Below the pieces are notes generated by a model that saw only the letters and a list, made by a program, of their open reading frames with translations, did not search any database and had not been told where the DNA came from. 64,000 nt of DNA from UBA5066 sp048500275 (GTDB lineage: Bacteria > Acidobacteriota > Thermoanaerobaculia > UBA5066), in the NCBI GenBank assembly GCA_048500275.1, contig JASNYI010000001.1, forward strand, positions 434,001-498,000, read 5' to 3'. Shown here piece by piece: positions 8,057 through 17,475 of the stretch; position 1 is the first letter of the stretch; every line of letters starts with the position of its first letter. Both the position numbers and the translations under genes were made by a program.

Positions 8057-8215
8057 GGTCGAGAGAAGCCGCTCACCTGTGCCGGGGAGCATCGCGAGAA
8101 GGGCCGAGCCCTTCGACGCGCGTTCGGCCACCTTGCACGCCGCCGCGAACGTCGCCCCGGACGAGATGCCGCAAAAGACCACCTCCGCGGTCGCTTCTTC
8201 TTCGGCCGCCGCGCA
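8054..8215 (-). pseudogene. Remnant of a cysteine synthase (CysK/CysM family) C-terminus
   Basis: Reading the minus strand, residues VFCGISSGATFAAACKVAER then ALLAMLPGTGERLLST match the well-known C-terminal pattern of O-acetylserine sulfhydrylases (EGI..GISSGA..AA, later LPD.GERYLST). About 45-55 codons are recognisable, preceded by an Ala/Glu-rich stretch fitting the usual EEA..A helix. There is no PLP-lysine domain or N-terminal part upstream: that space is the 3' end of the next gene. The canonical LPDSGERY has become LPGTGERL. It looks like the leftover of a deleted gene; the boundaries are approximate. Confidence 0.6.
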
Positions 8216-8287
8216 GCTCCACAGGCGATCTAGGCCTTCGAGGCCGCGATCGGGCTCGAACCGGAGGACGCGAGGAGAGCTGCGGGT

Positions 8288-11182
8288 TCAGTCCCGCGCG
8301 GCGAGCGCCGCAGAAACCAGGATCGCGTCGTTCGTCCCCTGGTCGATCGACGTCGCGTACGCCCCGACCAGACCTCCCGCCGGCAGGACCCGGAGCAGGG
8401 CCGCGGGGGGACCGTCGCCGAGGCCACGGGCCCGGAAGAGGTCTTCCACCTGGATTCCGCCCGCGACGGGGACGTTGACGTCGAATGCGTCGAGGACGGC
8501 ACCGCCGTCCCCGATCACTTCGACCCTCGCCCGGACCGTCGTTCCGTTGGCGAAAGCCGTCATGTCGACGAGCGCCAGGTTCGTCCGGAAGGACGGTCCG
8601 CCGAGAACGCCGAAAAGCTCAAGCGCCTCGCCGGCCCCGGCCATCTGGAACGCGTTGAGAGGGGGAAGCGGAACGCCGTAGGTGCCGCCGTCGGGCCTCA
8701 CCGTATAAGCCCGCGACGTGACCCGGACGCCGAGCCCGGCCCCGCCCTCTCCCGCCATGAACCGGAGCCGGGCCACACCTTCCAGCTGGAACACGGCAGC
8801 GAGCGCGTCGCGAACGGCCTTCGCCTCGCGGGGAAAGAGCGTGAGCGTCACGAACTTCTCGGGAGCCGTCGAATCCCAGCGCTTCGCCGCCAGCGTGACG
8901 CTCGCGGGCGCGTCCGAGTCGTTGTAGAGGAAGAGGTCGCTCCGAAAGCGCGCACCGTTGCGGCCGTCCGCGTGGACGAGCGCCGGGATCGCCCTCGCCA
9001 CCGGCGCGGGAAGATCGGGTCGCCAGGCGGTCGGGTCGTTCGTCGTCTCGTCGATCGAAATGACGAACGGAACGGACTCGCCCCGCGTCGGCGCGTACTT
9101 CAGGGCGCCCGCGCGCCACGGCTCGGCCCCCAGCAACGTTCCCAGCCGGTTCAGCTGCGCCGTCCCGCCGGGCCGGGCCTCGACGAGAAGGTCGGGCCGG
9201 CCCGCCCATCCCGACTCCGACGCGAACCTCAGGCCGACGGTCGCGCCCCGTCCGGCGACGTCGACCGCCCCCGCGTTCGTCCTGTATCCCCAGCCGGGGA
9301 AGGCCCCCGAGAACGCGAGCGGGAACCGGGCGCTCGACGCGGCGAAGAGGTCGACCGCGCCGAGGGACATCCCGTAAGACCCCTCCTCGGAGGCCGTATA
9401 GGTGCGGGTCGTCGCGGAGACGACGCGGGTCCCCTCGGGAGTGAGGAAGAGCGCCCCCGAGCCGGCCTCGACGTGGATGAGGGACTCGAGGACGTCCGGG
9501 AAGAGGCGGATCTCGCGCGGGCCGAGGACGACGAAGACGCTGGGGACAGGGTCTACGGGCCCCGCGACGCTCGCGGGGACGAACTGGAGGTCGACCTGGA
9601 CCGGCTCGTCGGCCGGATTCCTGAGGAGGAGGTCCGTCTTCCAGAATGCGCCGCCTTCGCCCCCGGTTCGCGCGACGGCCGGAATGACGAGGCGCTGCCG
9701 GAGCGACCCCTTGACGACGCCCCACTCCTGGAACACGTCGGCTCCGCCGCTCCCTCCGTCGCCGGACGGTCCGCCCCCGACGCAACACCATCCCTCCAGG
9801 GCTCCGGCGTCGAAGACGAACGGCTGCCCGAACGCCACCGTCTCGACGTCGAGGTGGACGAACCCCTTGATCGGCTGCTCGTTCAGGAAGAGCTCGTCGT
9901 AGCGGGCTGGAGCGGGCTCCCCTACCTCCCAGACGGCCAGGGCCGGGTCGAGGATGAGGCGCTGGTCCATTTGCGGACGCGGCCGGTGGACCTGAACGAG
10001 GAGCCTCTGGCCGGAAGAGCCCGCGTGCAGCGCCTCGACCTCGGGGGCCGTCGGGTCGCTCCACATCTCGACGAGCCCGCCGACAGGAGTGTGCCGGGCC
10101 AGTGTCGTCGGCCGCCCGAGGCCCCGGCGAGAGATCCAGGCCCCCCCGAGGTCGGACGTCGGGATCGCGATCAGCTCGGTGCCCGTCTGGCCCGAGCCGG
10201 GCGCAGCTCCTTCTGGCCCGGCGACCCGCCTCGCGGTCCCGCCCTCGACCAGATACAGCCCCTGCCCTTCCTGGAATGGCGACGTCGGCGTGGGCCCCGT
10301 CCACGGCTCGACATCGAGATAGGCGAGGCCTCCGGGCGTGAGCCACGCCTCGAGCGACGGGAGCCCGCCCACGAGCTCGACGAGCCTCTCGACGCCGCCC
10401 GAGGCATCGACGCGCCAGAGGCCGGCCGCCTTCTGGCCCGGCGCTCCGGGAGCCGGGAGGCCTCCGACCATCAGGACCGAGGCACCGTCGTGGCTCGTGC
10501 CGACGAAGCGCGGGGAGTACCCGAGCTGCGCGCCCTGTCCGTCCGGCCAGGTGACCATCGACGCCTCGGTCAGGAGCCGCGCCGCTCCGTCGTCGTCGAC
10601 GGCGACGACGGCCCGGTCGTCCCCGTACGCCACCTTCCGGAGGTTCAGAAAGAACGGAGTCGCGTCCGAGCCGAGCCTCAGCGAGGGTTGCCGGCCCCGG
10701 GCGTTGGGCCCTCCGAAATCGGCGACCGGGCTGGCCGCCACCGACACCACGGGAATGACCCCGGAGGGGAGGAGGACCTCGATCCAGGTATCGCCCCCGT
10801 CGCGGCTGAAGAGGAGCTGCTTCTTCGAGTAGTCCTCCGTCCCCGGGGCGCTCCTGTCGACGAGGGCGAGGATCCGGAGGATCCCGCCGGGACCCGGCCT
10901 CGCGGCGGCGACCGAGAAGAGCACCTCCGGTCCGGTCGTCGGCAGGACGACCCGCGCCTCGTCCTGGCCTGTCGCGTCGTGAACCACGAGGCGACCGCGG
11001 GGCATCGCGGAGTAGTACCAGGCGGACTGGACGTCCGATTCGACCAGGACGAATCGGGCGCTCGCCCTGGGCTGGTGGATGGGCGTCGCGTACCTGTTCG
11101 TGACGGGAGCGTACGAGACGACACGAGCGGCGGCGGGCGCTGCGAAGGAAGCGGCGAGGAGCAACGGAACGGCGAAGCGCAC
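8288..11182 (-). CDS. Large secreted protein with repeated beta-rich domains
   Basis: 964 residues starting with GTG 11182 behind a good ribosome site (GGGAGG). A signal peptide (RFAVPLLLAASFAAPAAARV) directs export. The first ~480 residues contain sialidase/WD-like phrases (LLFSRDGGDTWIEV). The C-terminal half carries repeated ~170-residue units: FWKTDLLLRNPADEP, ARFRSDLFLYNDSDAP and SFRTNLALVDMTAF align, as do TTRTYTASEEGSYGMSLGAV and TSRAYTVRPDGGTYGVPL. Such repeats are common in secreted Acidobacteriota proteins of unknown role. It lies downstream of the metal efflux operon on the same strand but has its own start region; no functional link is evident. Confidence 0.8.
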   Translation of the reverse strand: MRFAVPLLLAASFAAPAAARVVSYAPVTNRYATPIHQPRASARFVLVESDVQSAWYYSAMPRGRLVVHDATGQDEARVVLPTTGPEVLFSVAAARPGPGGILRILALVDRSAPGTEDYSKKQLLFSRDGGDTWIEVLLPSGVIPVVSVAASPVADFGGPNARGRQPSLRLGSDATPFFLNLRKVAYGDDRAVVAVDDDGAARLLTEASMVTWPDGQGAQLGYSPRFVGTSHDGASVLMVGGLPAPGAPGQKAAGLWRVDASGGVERLVELVGGLPSLEAWLTPGGLAYLDVEPWTGPTPTSPFQEGQGLYLVEGGTARRVAGPEGAAPGSGQTGTELIAIPTSDLGGAWISRRGLGRPTTLARHTPVGGLVEMWSDPTAPEVEALHAGSSGQRLLVQVHRPRPQMDQRLILDPALAVWEVGEPAPARYDELFLNEQPIKGFVHLDVETVAFGQPFVFDAGALEGWCCVGGGPSGDGGSGGADVFQEWGVVKGSLRQRLVIPAVARTGGEGGAFWKTDLLLRNPADEPVQVDLQFVPASVAGPVDPVPSVFVVLGPREIRLFPDVLESLIHVEAGSGALFLTPEGTRVVSATTRTYTASEEGSYGMSLGAVDLFAASSARFPLAFSGAFPGWGYRTNAGAVDVAGRGATVGLRFASESGWAGRPDLLVEARPGGTAQLNRLGTLLGAEPWRAGALKYAPTRGESVPFVISIDETTNDPTAWRPDLPAPVARAIPALVHADGRNGARFRSDLFLYNDSDAPASVTLAAKRWDSTAPEKFVTLTLFPREAKAVRDALAAVFQLEGVARLRFMAGEGGAGLGVRVTSRAYTVRPDGGTYGVPLPPLNAFQMAGAGEALELFGVLGGPSFRTNLALVDMTAFANGTTVRARVEVIGDGGAVLDAFDVNVPVAGGIQVEDLFRARGLGDGPPAALLRVLPAGGLVGAYATSIDQGTNDAILVSAALAARD

Positions 11183-11267
11183 GGAACCTCCCGGGCCCCG
11201 GGCGGGACCAGTCGAGGGTGGGCCCGATCGATGACCTGCATCCGGAGTGTCTTCGGTACCGAGTTTC

Positions 11268-14200
11268 TCACGCGATCGTTGCAGCCTCCTTGCCGGGCGT
11301 CCCCGGCCCCGGCAGCTCGCGCTTCTTCCAGAGCAGGTAGACGGCCGGGTAGACGAGGAGCTCGAGGGCGAACGACGTGACGAGACCGCCCACCATCGGC
11401 GCGGCGATCCGCTTCATCATGTCGGCCCCGACGCCCGTCGACCACATGATCGGCAGGAGGCCGAAGAACGCCGAGAGGACCGTCATCGCCTTCGGCCGGA
11501 TCCGCTTCACGGCGCCGTGGACGATCGCCTCGACGAGGTCGGGGAGGTTTCGGAGGAGCCCCTTCTTCTTCGCCTCGTCGTGCGCGAGGTCGAGGAAGAG
11601 GAGCATGAAGATCCCCGTCTCGGCGTCGAGGCCCATGAGGGCGATCATCCCGACCCAGACCGCGATCGACATGTTGTAGTCGAGGAGCCAGAGGTACCAG
11701 ACGGCTCCGACGACCGAGAACGGCACGGCCAGGACGATGATGAGCGTCTTCGTCACCGACTTCGTGTTCGCGTACATGAGGAGGAAGATCAGGACGAGCG
11801 TGACCGGGATGACGACCTTGAGCCGCTCCTTCACCCGGACCATGTTCTCCCACTGGCCGCTCCAGAGGAGGGAGTACCCGGTGGGGACGGTCACCCGCTC
11901 CGCGACGGCGGCCTTCGCCTTCTCGACGAAGCGCCCGACGTCCTCCTTCGACGTGTCGAAGTCGACGTAGACGTAGCCGGAGAGGAGCCCGTTCTCGTTG
12001 CGGATCATCGACGGCCCCGTCACGAGGCGGATGTCGGCGAGCTGCCCGAGCGGCACCTGGGCGCCTCCCATCGTCGGGACGAGGACGCGCGAGAGGCTCG
12101 AGAGGTCCTCGCGCAGCTCGCGCGGGTAGCGGACGTTGACGCTGTAGCGCGCCCGCCCCTCGACGGTCGTCGTGACGGTCTCGCCGCCGATCGCGGTCAT
12201 GATGACCATGTTCGCGTCGGCCGCGGTGAGCCCGTAGCGGGCGAGGGCGTCGCGCTTCAGCTCGAAGTCGACGAAGTAGCCGCCCGCGACCCTCTCGGCG
12301 AAGGCCGAGCGCGTCGCCGGGAGCGTCTTCACCGCCGCCTCGACCTCGGCGCCGATCCGCTCGATCTCGGCGAGGTCCGAGCCGAAGACCTTCACGCCGA
12401 TCGGCGTCCGGATCCCCGTCGAGAGCATGTCGATCCGCCCCTTGATCGGCATCGTCCAGGCGTTCGTCGAGCCCGGGATCTTCAGCGCGGCGTCCATCTC
12501 GCCGATGAGCTCCTCGTACGTGATCCGGTCGCGCCAGACGTGCCGGAGGACCGCCGACAGCCACTCCGGCGCCCACGGAGTGAACCAGCGCTCCTTCGGC
12601 CGCCACTCGTTCTCGGGCTTCAGGATGACCGTCGTCTCCATCATCGAGAGGGGCGCCGGGTCGGTCGAGGTCTCGGCGCGCCCCGCCTTGCCGAAGACCC
12701 GCTCCACCTCGGGGAACGTCGCGAGGACCCGGTCCTGCGTCTGGAGGAGCTTGGCGGCCTCGGTGACGGAGATGCCGGGGAGCGTCGTCGGCATGTAGAG
12801 GATCGTCCCCTCGTGGAGCGGCGGCATGAACTCCGATCCGAGGGAGAGGTAGACCGGCACGGTCGAGGCGAGGACGAGGAGCGAGACCGCGACGACCTTC
12901 TTCGGGTGGCGGAGGACGGCCCGGCAGACCGGTTCGTAGAGCCGGAAGAGGACCTTCGAGACGGGGTGCCTCTCCTCGGCGTGATAGGTCCCGACGGCGA
13001 CCGCGTTGACGGCCTTCTCGACGAGGCGGGCCGGGAGCCGGACGAGCCTCGTGAGGAATCCCCCCTCGCGGTGCGCGAAGCCGAACCGGAAGGGGTCCAT
13101 CCGCGCGAAGACCATCCGCATCGCCGGGTCGAGCGTGATCGCGAGGACGGCCGCGATCGCCATCGCGAAGTTCTTCGACCAGGCCAGGGGCGTGAAGAGG
13201 CGCCCCTCCTGGTCGACGAGCGTGAAGATCGGGAGGAACGAGACGGCGATGACGAGGAGCGAGAAGAAGACCGACGGGCCGACCTCCATCAGCGCCTCGA
13301 GGCGGACGGCGTGGAAGTCCCCCTTCCGCCCCGAGTCGTTCCAGATTTGGAGCTTCTTGTAGGCGTTCTCCACCTCGACGATCGCGCCGTCGACGAGGAC
13401 GCCGATGGAGATCGCGATGCCGCCGAGCGACATGATGTTGACCGTGATCCCCATCAGGTGGAGCGGGATGAACGCGAGGAGGACCGACACCGGGATCGTC
13501 AGGATCGGGACGAGCGCGCTCGGGACGTGCCAGAGGAAGATGAGGATGACGATCGAGACGATGACGATCTCCTCGACCAGCTTCCCCTTCAGGTTGTCGA
13601 TCGCCGACTCGATGAGCGTCGAGCGGTCGTAGGTCGTCACGAGCTTCACGCCGGGCGGGAGCGACGACCGGATCTCGTCGATCCGCGCCTTGACCCTCTC
13701 GATGACGTGGAGGGCGTTCTCGCCGGAGCGCATGACGACGATCCCGCCGACGGTCTCCCCCTTCCCGTCCAGCTCGGCGAGGCCGCGGCGCAGGTCGGGG
13801 CCGAGGGCGACGCTCCCCACGTCCCTGATCGTCACCGGCGTCCCGCGCTCGTCGGTCTTCACGACGACCTTCTCGATGTCGGCCGTTCCCTTCAGGTACC
13901 CGCGGCCCCGCACCATGTGCTCGCGGCCGGAGATCTCGATGAGGCGCCCCCCGACCTCGTCGTTGCTCCTCTGGAGCGCGTCCGACACGGCCTCGAGGGA
14001 GATGCCGTAGGCCGCGAGGCGGTTCGGGTCGACGGTGACCTGGTACTGCCGTGCCATCCCGCCGACGGTCGCGACCTCCGCGACCCCCGGCACCGACTGG
14101 AGCTGGTAGCGCAGGAACCAGTCCTGGTAGGAGCGGAGCTCGTCGAGGGAGGTGTTCCCCGTCTCGTCGACGAGGGCGTACTGGTAGACCCACCCGACGC

Positions 14201-14600
14201 CCGTCGCGTCGGGGCCGATCTCCGTCCTCACGCCCTGCGGGAGGCTCCCCTGGATCTTGGAAAGGTACTCGAGGACGCGCGAGCGGGCCCAGTAGAGGTC
14301 GGTCCCGTCCTCGAAGATGACGTAGACGAAGGAGTAGCCGAAGTCGGAGAAGCCCCGGATCGTCTTCACCTTCGGCGCCCCGAGGAGGGCGGTGACGATC
14401 GGGTAGGTCACCTGGTCCTCGAGGATGTCGGGGCTCCGGTCCCACTTCGAGAGGACGATGACCTGGGTGTCGGAGAGGTCGGGGATCGCGTCGAGCGGGA
14501 CGCTGCGGAGCGAGCGGAACGCGAGGAGGACCGCGACCGCCCAGAGGGCGAGGACGAGGAACTTGTTCTCCGCCGAGAAGCGGATGATTCGCCTGATCAC
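11268..14600 (-). CDS. cusA: CusA/CzcA-family heavy-metal RND efflux transporter
   Basis: A 1110-residue inner-membrane RND pump from GTG 14600. Heavy-metal-family hallmarks are the N-terminal IPDLSDTQVIVLSKW, the DFGYSFVYVIFEDGTDLYWA segment, the SIGVLVDGAIVEVENAYKKL helix carrying the proton-relay acidic residues, and HEGTILYMPTTLPG, where Cus-type pumps place a metal-binding methionine. It exports monovalent or divalent metal ions across both membranes with the adjacent CusB and CusC homologues using the proton gradient. Ten bases separate it from cusB. Cu/Ag specificity is favoured by the methionines and the heavy-metal-binding domains of the partner. Confidence 0.93.
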   Translation of the reverse strand: MIRRIIRFSAENKFLVLALWAVAVLLAFRSLRSVPLDAIPDLSDTQVIVLSKWDRSPDILEDQVTYPIVTALLGAPKVKTIRGFSDFGYSFVYVIFEDGTDLYWARSRVLEYLSKIQGSLPQGVRTEIGPDATGVGWVYQYALVDETGNTSLDELRSYQDWFLRYQLQSVPGVAEVATVGGMARQYQVTVDPNRLAAYGISLEAVSDALQRSNDEVGGRLIEISGREHMVRGRGYLKGTADIEKVVVKTDERGTPVTIRDVGSVALGPDLRRGLAELDGKGETVGGIVVMRSGENALHVIERVKARIDEIRSSLPPGVKLVTTYDRSTLIESAIDNLKGKLVEEIVIVSIVILIFLWHVPSALVPILTIPVSVLLAFIPLHLMGITVNIMSLGGIAISIGVLVDGAIVEVENAYKKLQIWNDSGRKGDFHAVRLEALMEVGPSVFFSLLVIAVSFLPIFTLVDQEGRLFTPLAWSKNFAMAIAAVLAITLDPAMRMVFARMDPFRFGFAHREGGFLTRLVRLPARLVEKAVNAVAVGTYHAEERHPVSKVLFRLYEPVCRAVLRHPKKVVAVSLLVLASTVPVYLSLGSEFMPPLHEGTILYMPTTLPGISVTEAAKLLQTQDRVLATFPEVERVFGKAGRAETSTDPAPLSMMETTVILKPENEWRPKERWFTPWAPEWLSAVLRHVWRDRITYEELIGEMDAALKIPGSTNAWTMPIKGRIDMLSTGIRTPIGVKVFGSDLAEIERIGAEVEAAVKTLPATRSAFAERVAGGYFVDFELKRDALARYGLTAADANMVIMTAIGGETVTTTVEGRARYSVNVRYPRELREDLSSLSRVLVPTMGGAQVPLGQLADIRLVTGPSMIRNENGLLSGYVYVDFDTSKEDVGRFVEKAKAAVAERVTVPTGYSLLWSGQWENMVRVKERLKVVIPVTLVLIFLLMYANTKSVTKTLIIVLAVPFSVVGAVWYLWLLDYNMSIAVWVGMIALMGLDAETGIFMLLFLDLAHDEAKKKGLLRNLPDLVEAIVHGAVKRIRPKAMTVLSAFFGLLPIMWSTGVGADMMKRIAAPMVGGLVTSFALELLVYPAVYLLWKKRELPGPGTPGKEAATIA

Positions 14601-14610
14601 GTCTGCCCCC

Positions 14611-16077
14611 TCAGTGCCGGTGCCCGGTGTCCGGTGCGGACGGCGACGGCTCGGCCACGTGGCCCTCGTGACCCGCCGCCGGCGTGGCGCCGTCCCTCAT
14701 CCCGGCGAGGGCCGACGCGAGCCGCGACTCGGAGTCGACGAGGAAGCTCGCCCCGAGGGCGATCTCCTCCCCTTCCGCGAGGCCGGAGAGGATCTCCCAC
14801 GCCCCGCCCCCCTGCTCGCCGACCTTCACCTCCCGCGGCTCGAGGACCCCTTCCCCCTTCGAGACGAAGACGACCTTCCGCGTCCCGCTGTCGAGGACCG
14901 CGTCGTCCGGCACCTTCAGGGCCGTCCGCGGCGCGCTCTCGAGGACGACGTCCGCGAACATCTCGGGCTTGAGCTCCTCGCGGGGGTTCGCGAACTCGAG
15001 GCGGACCTTCGCCGTCCGGGTCTTCTCGTCGAGCGACGGGTAGATGTAGGTCACCTTCCCGGTCCAGCTCCGCCCCGGGCGGTAGGCGAGGGTCATCCGC
15101 CCCGTCTGCCCCACCTTCACGCGGGGCAGCTCCGACTCGTAGACGTCGGCGAGGACCCAGACGGACGAGAGGTCGACGATGTCGAAGAGCGTGTCGGCCG
15201 GCATGACCTTCATGCCGTGGAAGGCCGTCCGCGCCGTCACGTAGCCGGAGATGGGCGCGTAGATCGGGAAGCTCCGGAGCGGCTCGCCGCGGGCCTCGAG
15301 GGCCGCGATGTCGCCCTGCGCCACGTCCCAGAGACGGAGGCGCTGCCGGGTCGCGTCGAGGAGCCGTTCGGCCCCCTCGCGCGCCGGGGCGTCGGCCGAC
15401 GGCCCGAGCGCGCGGACGGCCCGGAGGGCGAGGAGGAGCTCCTGCTGGGTGGCGAAGAGCTCGGGGCTGTAGACGTGCGCGAGGACCTCGCCCTTCCGGA
15501 CGAACTTCCCCGTGAAGTCGGCGGTGACGTGCTCGACGTAGGCCTCGAACCGGGTGTGCACGTGGTGGACCCGCCGCTCGTCGTAGGCGACTCGGCCGAC
15601 CGTCCGGATCCCGGTCCCGAACGTCCCCCGCTCCACCTTCGCCGTCCTCAGCGAGAGGAGCTGCCTCTTGCGGGCGTCGATCGTCACGGTCGCGAAGCCG
15701 GGAACGCCCGCGTCGCCCGCGCCCCCGCCCGACGCGTCCTCCTCCTTCTTCACGAGGTCCATGCCGCAGATCGGGCAGCTCTCCTTCCGGTCCTTCACGA
15801 TCTCCGGGTGCATCGGGCAGATCCAGGTCTCGTGCGCGGCGGCCGGCGCGGCCGGGGCCTCCTCCTTCGGGACGAGGTCCATGCCGCAGATCGGGCAGCT
15901 CCCCTTCCCGTCCTTCACGACCTCCGGGTGCATCGGGCAGATGTAGGTCGTCGCCCCGGCCGAGGCCGGGGGCTTGCCGCCGCCGCAGCCGACGAGGAGG
16001 ACCGCCGGAACGGCGAGCGTGAAGAGCAGGACCGCGAGGAGCGCGGCGCGGGTCGGTGTCGTTCTCGTGCGGTTCAT
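14611..16077 (-). CDS. cusB: CusB-type periplasmic adaptor with two heavy-metal-binding domains
   Basis: 488 residues from ATG 16077. The N-terminus is a lipoprotein signal (VLLVGCGGGK, Cys31). Two heavy-metal-binding domains follow in tandem at about residues 44-70 and 84-110, each with the ICPMHPE...SCPICGMDLV pattern. The remainder is a membrane-fusion protein: barrel-sandwich hybrid (GTFGTGIRTVGRV, YVEHVTADFTGKFVRKGEVL), helical hairpin and beta-barrel (VWVLADVYESELPRVKVGQ). The C-terminus is His-rich (DTGHRH). It links the pump to the outer-membrane channel and probably delivers metal. The same frame is open further upstream, but that region is coding for cusC in another frame. Confidence 0.93.
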   Translation of the reverse strand: MNRTRTTPTRAALLAVLLFTLAVPAVLLVGCGGGKPPASAGATTYICPMHPEVVKDGKGSCPICGMDLVPKEEAPAAPAAAHETWICPMHPEIVKDRKESCPICGMDLVKKEEDASGGGAGDAGVPGFATVTIDARKRQLLSLRTAKVERGTFGTGIRTVGRVAYDERRVHHVHTRFEAYVEHVTADFTGKFVRKGEVLAHVYSPELFATQQELLLALRAVRALGPSADAPAREGAERLLDATRQRLRLWDVAQGDIAALEARGEPLRSFPIYAPISGYVTARTAFHGMKVMPADTLFDIVDLSSVWVLADVYESELPRVKVGQTGRMTLAYRPGRSWTGKVTYIYPSLDEKTRTAKVRLEFANPREELKPEMFADVVLESAPRTALKVPDDAVLDSGTRKVVFVSKGEGVLEPREVKVGEQGGGAWEILSGLAEGEEIALGASFLVDSESRLASALAGMRDGATPAAGHEGHVAEPSPSAPDTGHRH

Positions 16078-16088
16078 GGGGTCTCTCC

Positions 16089-17405
16089 TCACATCCCGCC
16101 GCCGGCGCTCATCGCGGCCGGGGCGGAGGGGGCGGCGGAAGGGGTCATCGCGGCGGCGCCCTCGAGGCTCAGCTCGAGGAGGTCCGCCTGGGCCGTCCGG
16201 AAGCCGGCGAGGCGCGCGAGGGCCGCGCGCCGGTCCGAGAACTCGGTGCCGATGGCCTCGAGGACGGTGACGAACGGGACCGTGCCCGTGCCGTAGCTCG
16301 CGAGCGCGGCTTCGACGGCGAGGCGGTCCTGGACGAGGAGCGACTCCCGGTCGAGGCGTGCCTCCTCGGCGAGCTGGTCGAGGAGGGCGAGCCTCTCCTC
16401 GGTCCTCGCGAGAAGGAGGGACCTGACGTCGCTCTCCGCCGCCTCCGCGGCGGCGAGGCGGGCCTCGGCTTCCCGGACCCGCGGCTCCTGCCTGCGCGAG
16501 GAGAAGACCGGGACGGAGACGCCGAGCCCGACGCTCCACATCAGGGGAAGGGAGCCGCGGTTCATGTACCCGGCCGACGCGACGAGGTCGGGGGCGCGGT
16601 CCCGCTTCGCGAGGTCGATCGCGAGCGTCTCGCGCGCCGCGACCTTCCTCACGAGGGCGAGCTCGGGGCTCTCCTCCTCGGCGCGCGCGCGCTCCGCGCC
16701 CGCCTCGGGCGCGACGGGCAGGGCGTCGGCGAGGCCCCCCGCGAGGGAGACCGGCTCGTCGGGGCCGCGCAGGAGGAGGCGCCGGAGCTCGGCGAGGGCG
16801 ACCCGCCCGGCGGCCTCGTCGCGGCGCGCCTGCTGGAGGAGGCGCGTCCTCTCGGCCTGCGCGCGCAGCACGTCCTGCTGCGTCCCCATGCCGGCGGCGT
16901 ACCGGTTCCGCGCGACCGCCTCGATCCTCTCCCAGGTCTTCCCCTGGTCGCGTGTCACGGCCTCGAGCTCGCGCGCCTCGAGAAGGCGCGCGGCCGCCCT
17001 GCGGACGGCGGCCTCGACGGAGAGGCGGATGCGCGCGAGGCGCGCCTCGACGACCTCCACGTCCGCCCCGGCGAGCGTCGCGGCGGCGCGGAGCTTCCCG
17101 GGCCACGGGATCTGCTGCTCGGCCATGAACGAGAGGCGGGTCATCGGCTCCTCTCCGAGGGAGAAGGAGGCGCCGTCGTTCTCGTACCCGAGCGACAGCA
17201 TGGGGTCGGGCAGCGTGCCTGCGGGAGCGACCCGCTCGCGCGCGGCGGCGACCTCGGCCCGGGCCGCGGCGAGGGCCGGGCTCTTCTCGAGCGCCTCGGC
17301 GACGAGAGACTCGACGGTGTCGGCGGCCGGCGCGGCAAGCGCGAGGGACGAAACGGCGAGAACGGCGGAAAGCGTCCCGCGGAAGAACGACCGGAGCAGG
17401 GACAT
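16089..17405 (-). CDS. cusC: CusC/TolC-family outer-membrane efflux protein
   Basis: 438 residues with a signal peptide ending near ALAAPAAD. Two outer-membrane-efflux repeats are visible (LVAEALEKSPALAAARAEVA and later PVFSSRRQEPRVREAEARL), together with the long coiled-coil helices of the channel (RNRYAAGMGTQQDVLRAQAE). The C-terminus is Met/Ser/Ala-rich (AAMSAGGGM). It provides the outer-membrane exit for the CusBA pump. Eleven bases separate its stop from the cusB start, so they form one operon. Confidence 0.9.
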   Translation of the reverse strand: MSLLRSFFRGTLSAVLAVSSLALAAPAADTVESLVAEALEKSPALAAARAEVAAARERVAPAGTLPDPMLSLGYENDGASFSLGEEPMTRLSFMAEQQIPWPGKLRAAATLAGADVEVVEARLARIRLSVEAAVRRAAARLLEARELEAVTRDQGKTWERIEAVARNRYAAGMGTQQDVLRAQAERTRLLQQARRDEAAGRVALAELRRLLLRGPDEPVSLAGGLADALPVAPEAGAERARAEEESPELALVRKVAARETLAIDLAKRDRAPDLVASAGYMNRGSLPLMWSVGLGVSVPVFSSRRQEPRVREAEARLAAAEAAESDVRSLLLARTEERLALLDQLAEEARLDRESLLVQDRLAVEAALASYGTGTVPFVTVLEAIGTEFSDRRAALARLAGFRTAQADLLELSLEGAAAMTPSAAPSAPAAMSAGGGM

Positions 17406-17475
17406 GGGTCACCTCGGTGAGACGGTCATCGGACCGCCCCTCACGGGGCGGGCGAGAGCGCGGTCTCCCGAGGTC

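Larger units (their letters stand above)
7939..8287. other. Gene-free stretch containing a decayed gene fragment
   Basis: This 349-base gap lies between the nucleotidyltransferase stop and the 3' end of the minus-strand repeat protein. It holds a palindrome ggggcgcccc at 7962-7971, a small hairpin at 8039-8056 and a cysteine-synthase-like remnant on the minus strand. No intact gene was seen. Confidence 0.6.

Noticed and set aside
8000..8290. tRNA T-loop-like strings (gagttcaaacc near 8005, ggttcgagccc on the minus strand near 8256, gggttcagtccc near 8285)
   Set aside because: The flanking bases do not form 5-bp T stems with 7-base loops, and no anticodon or acceptor arms are found nearby.
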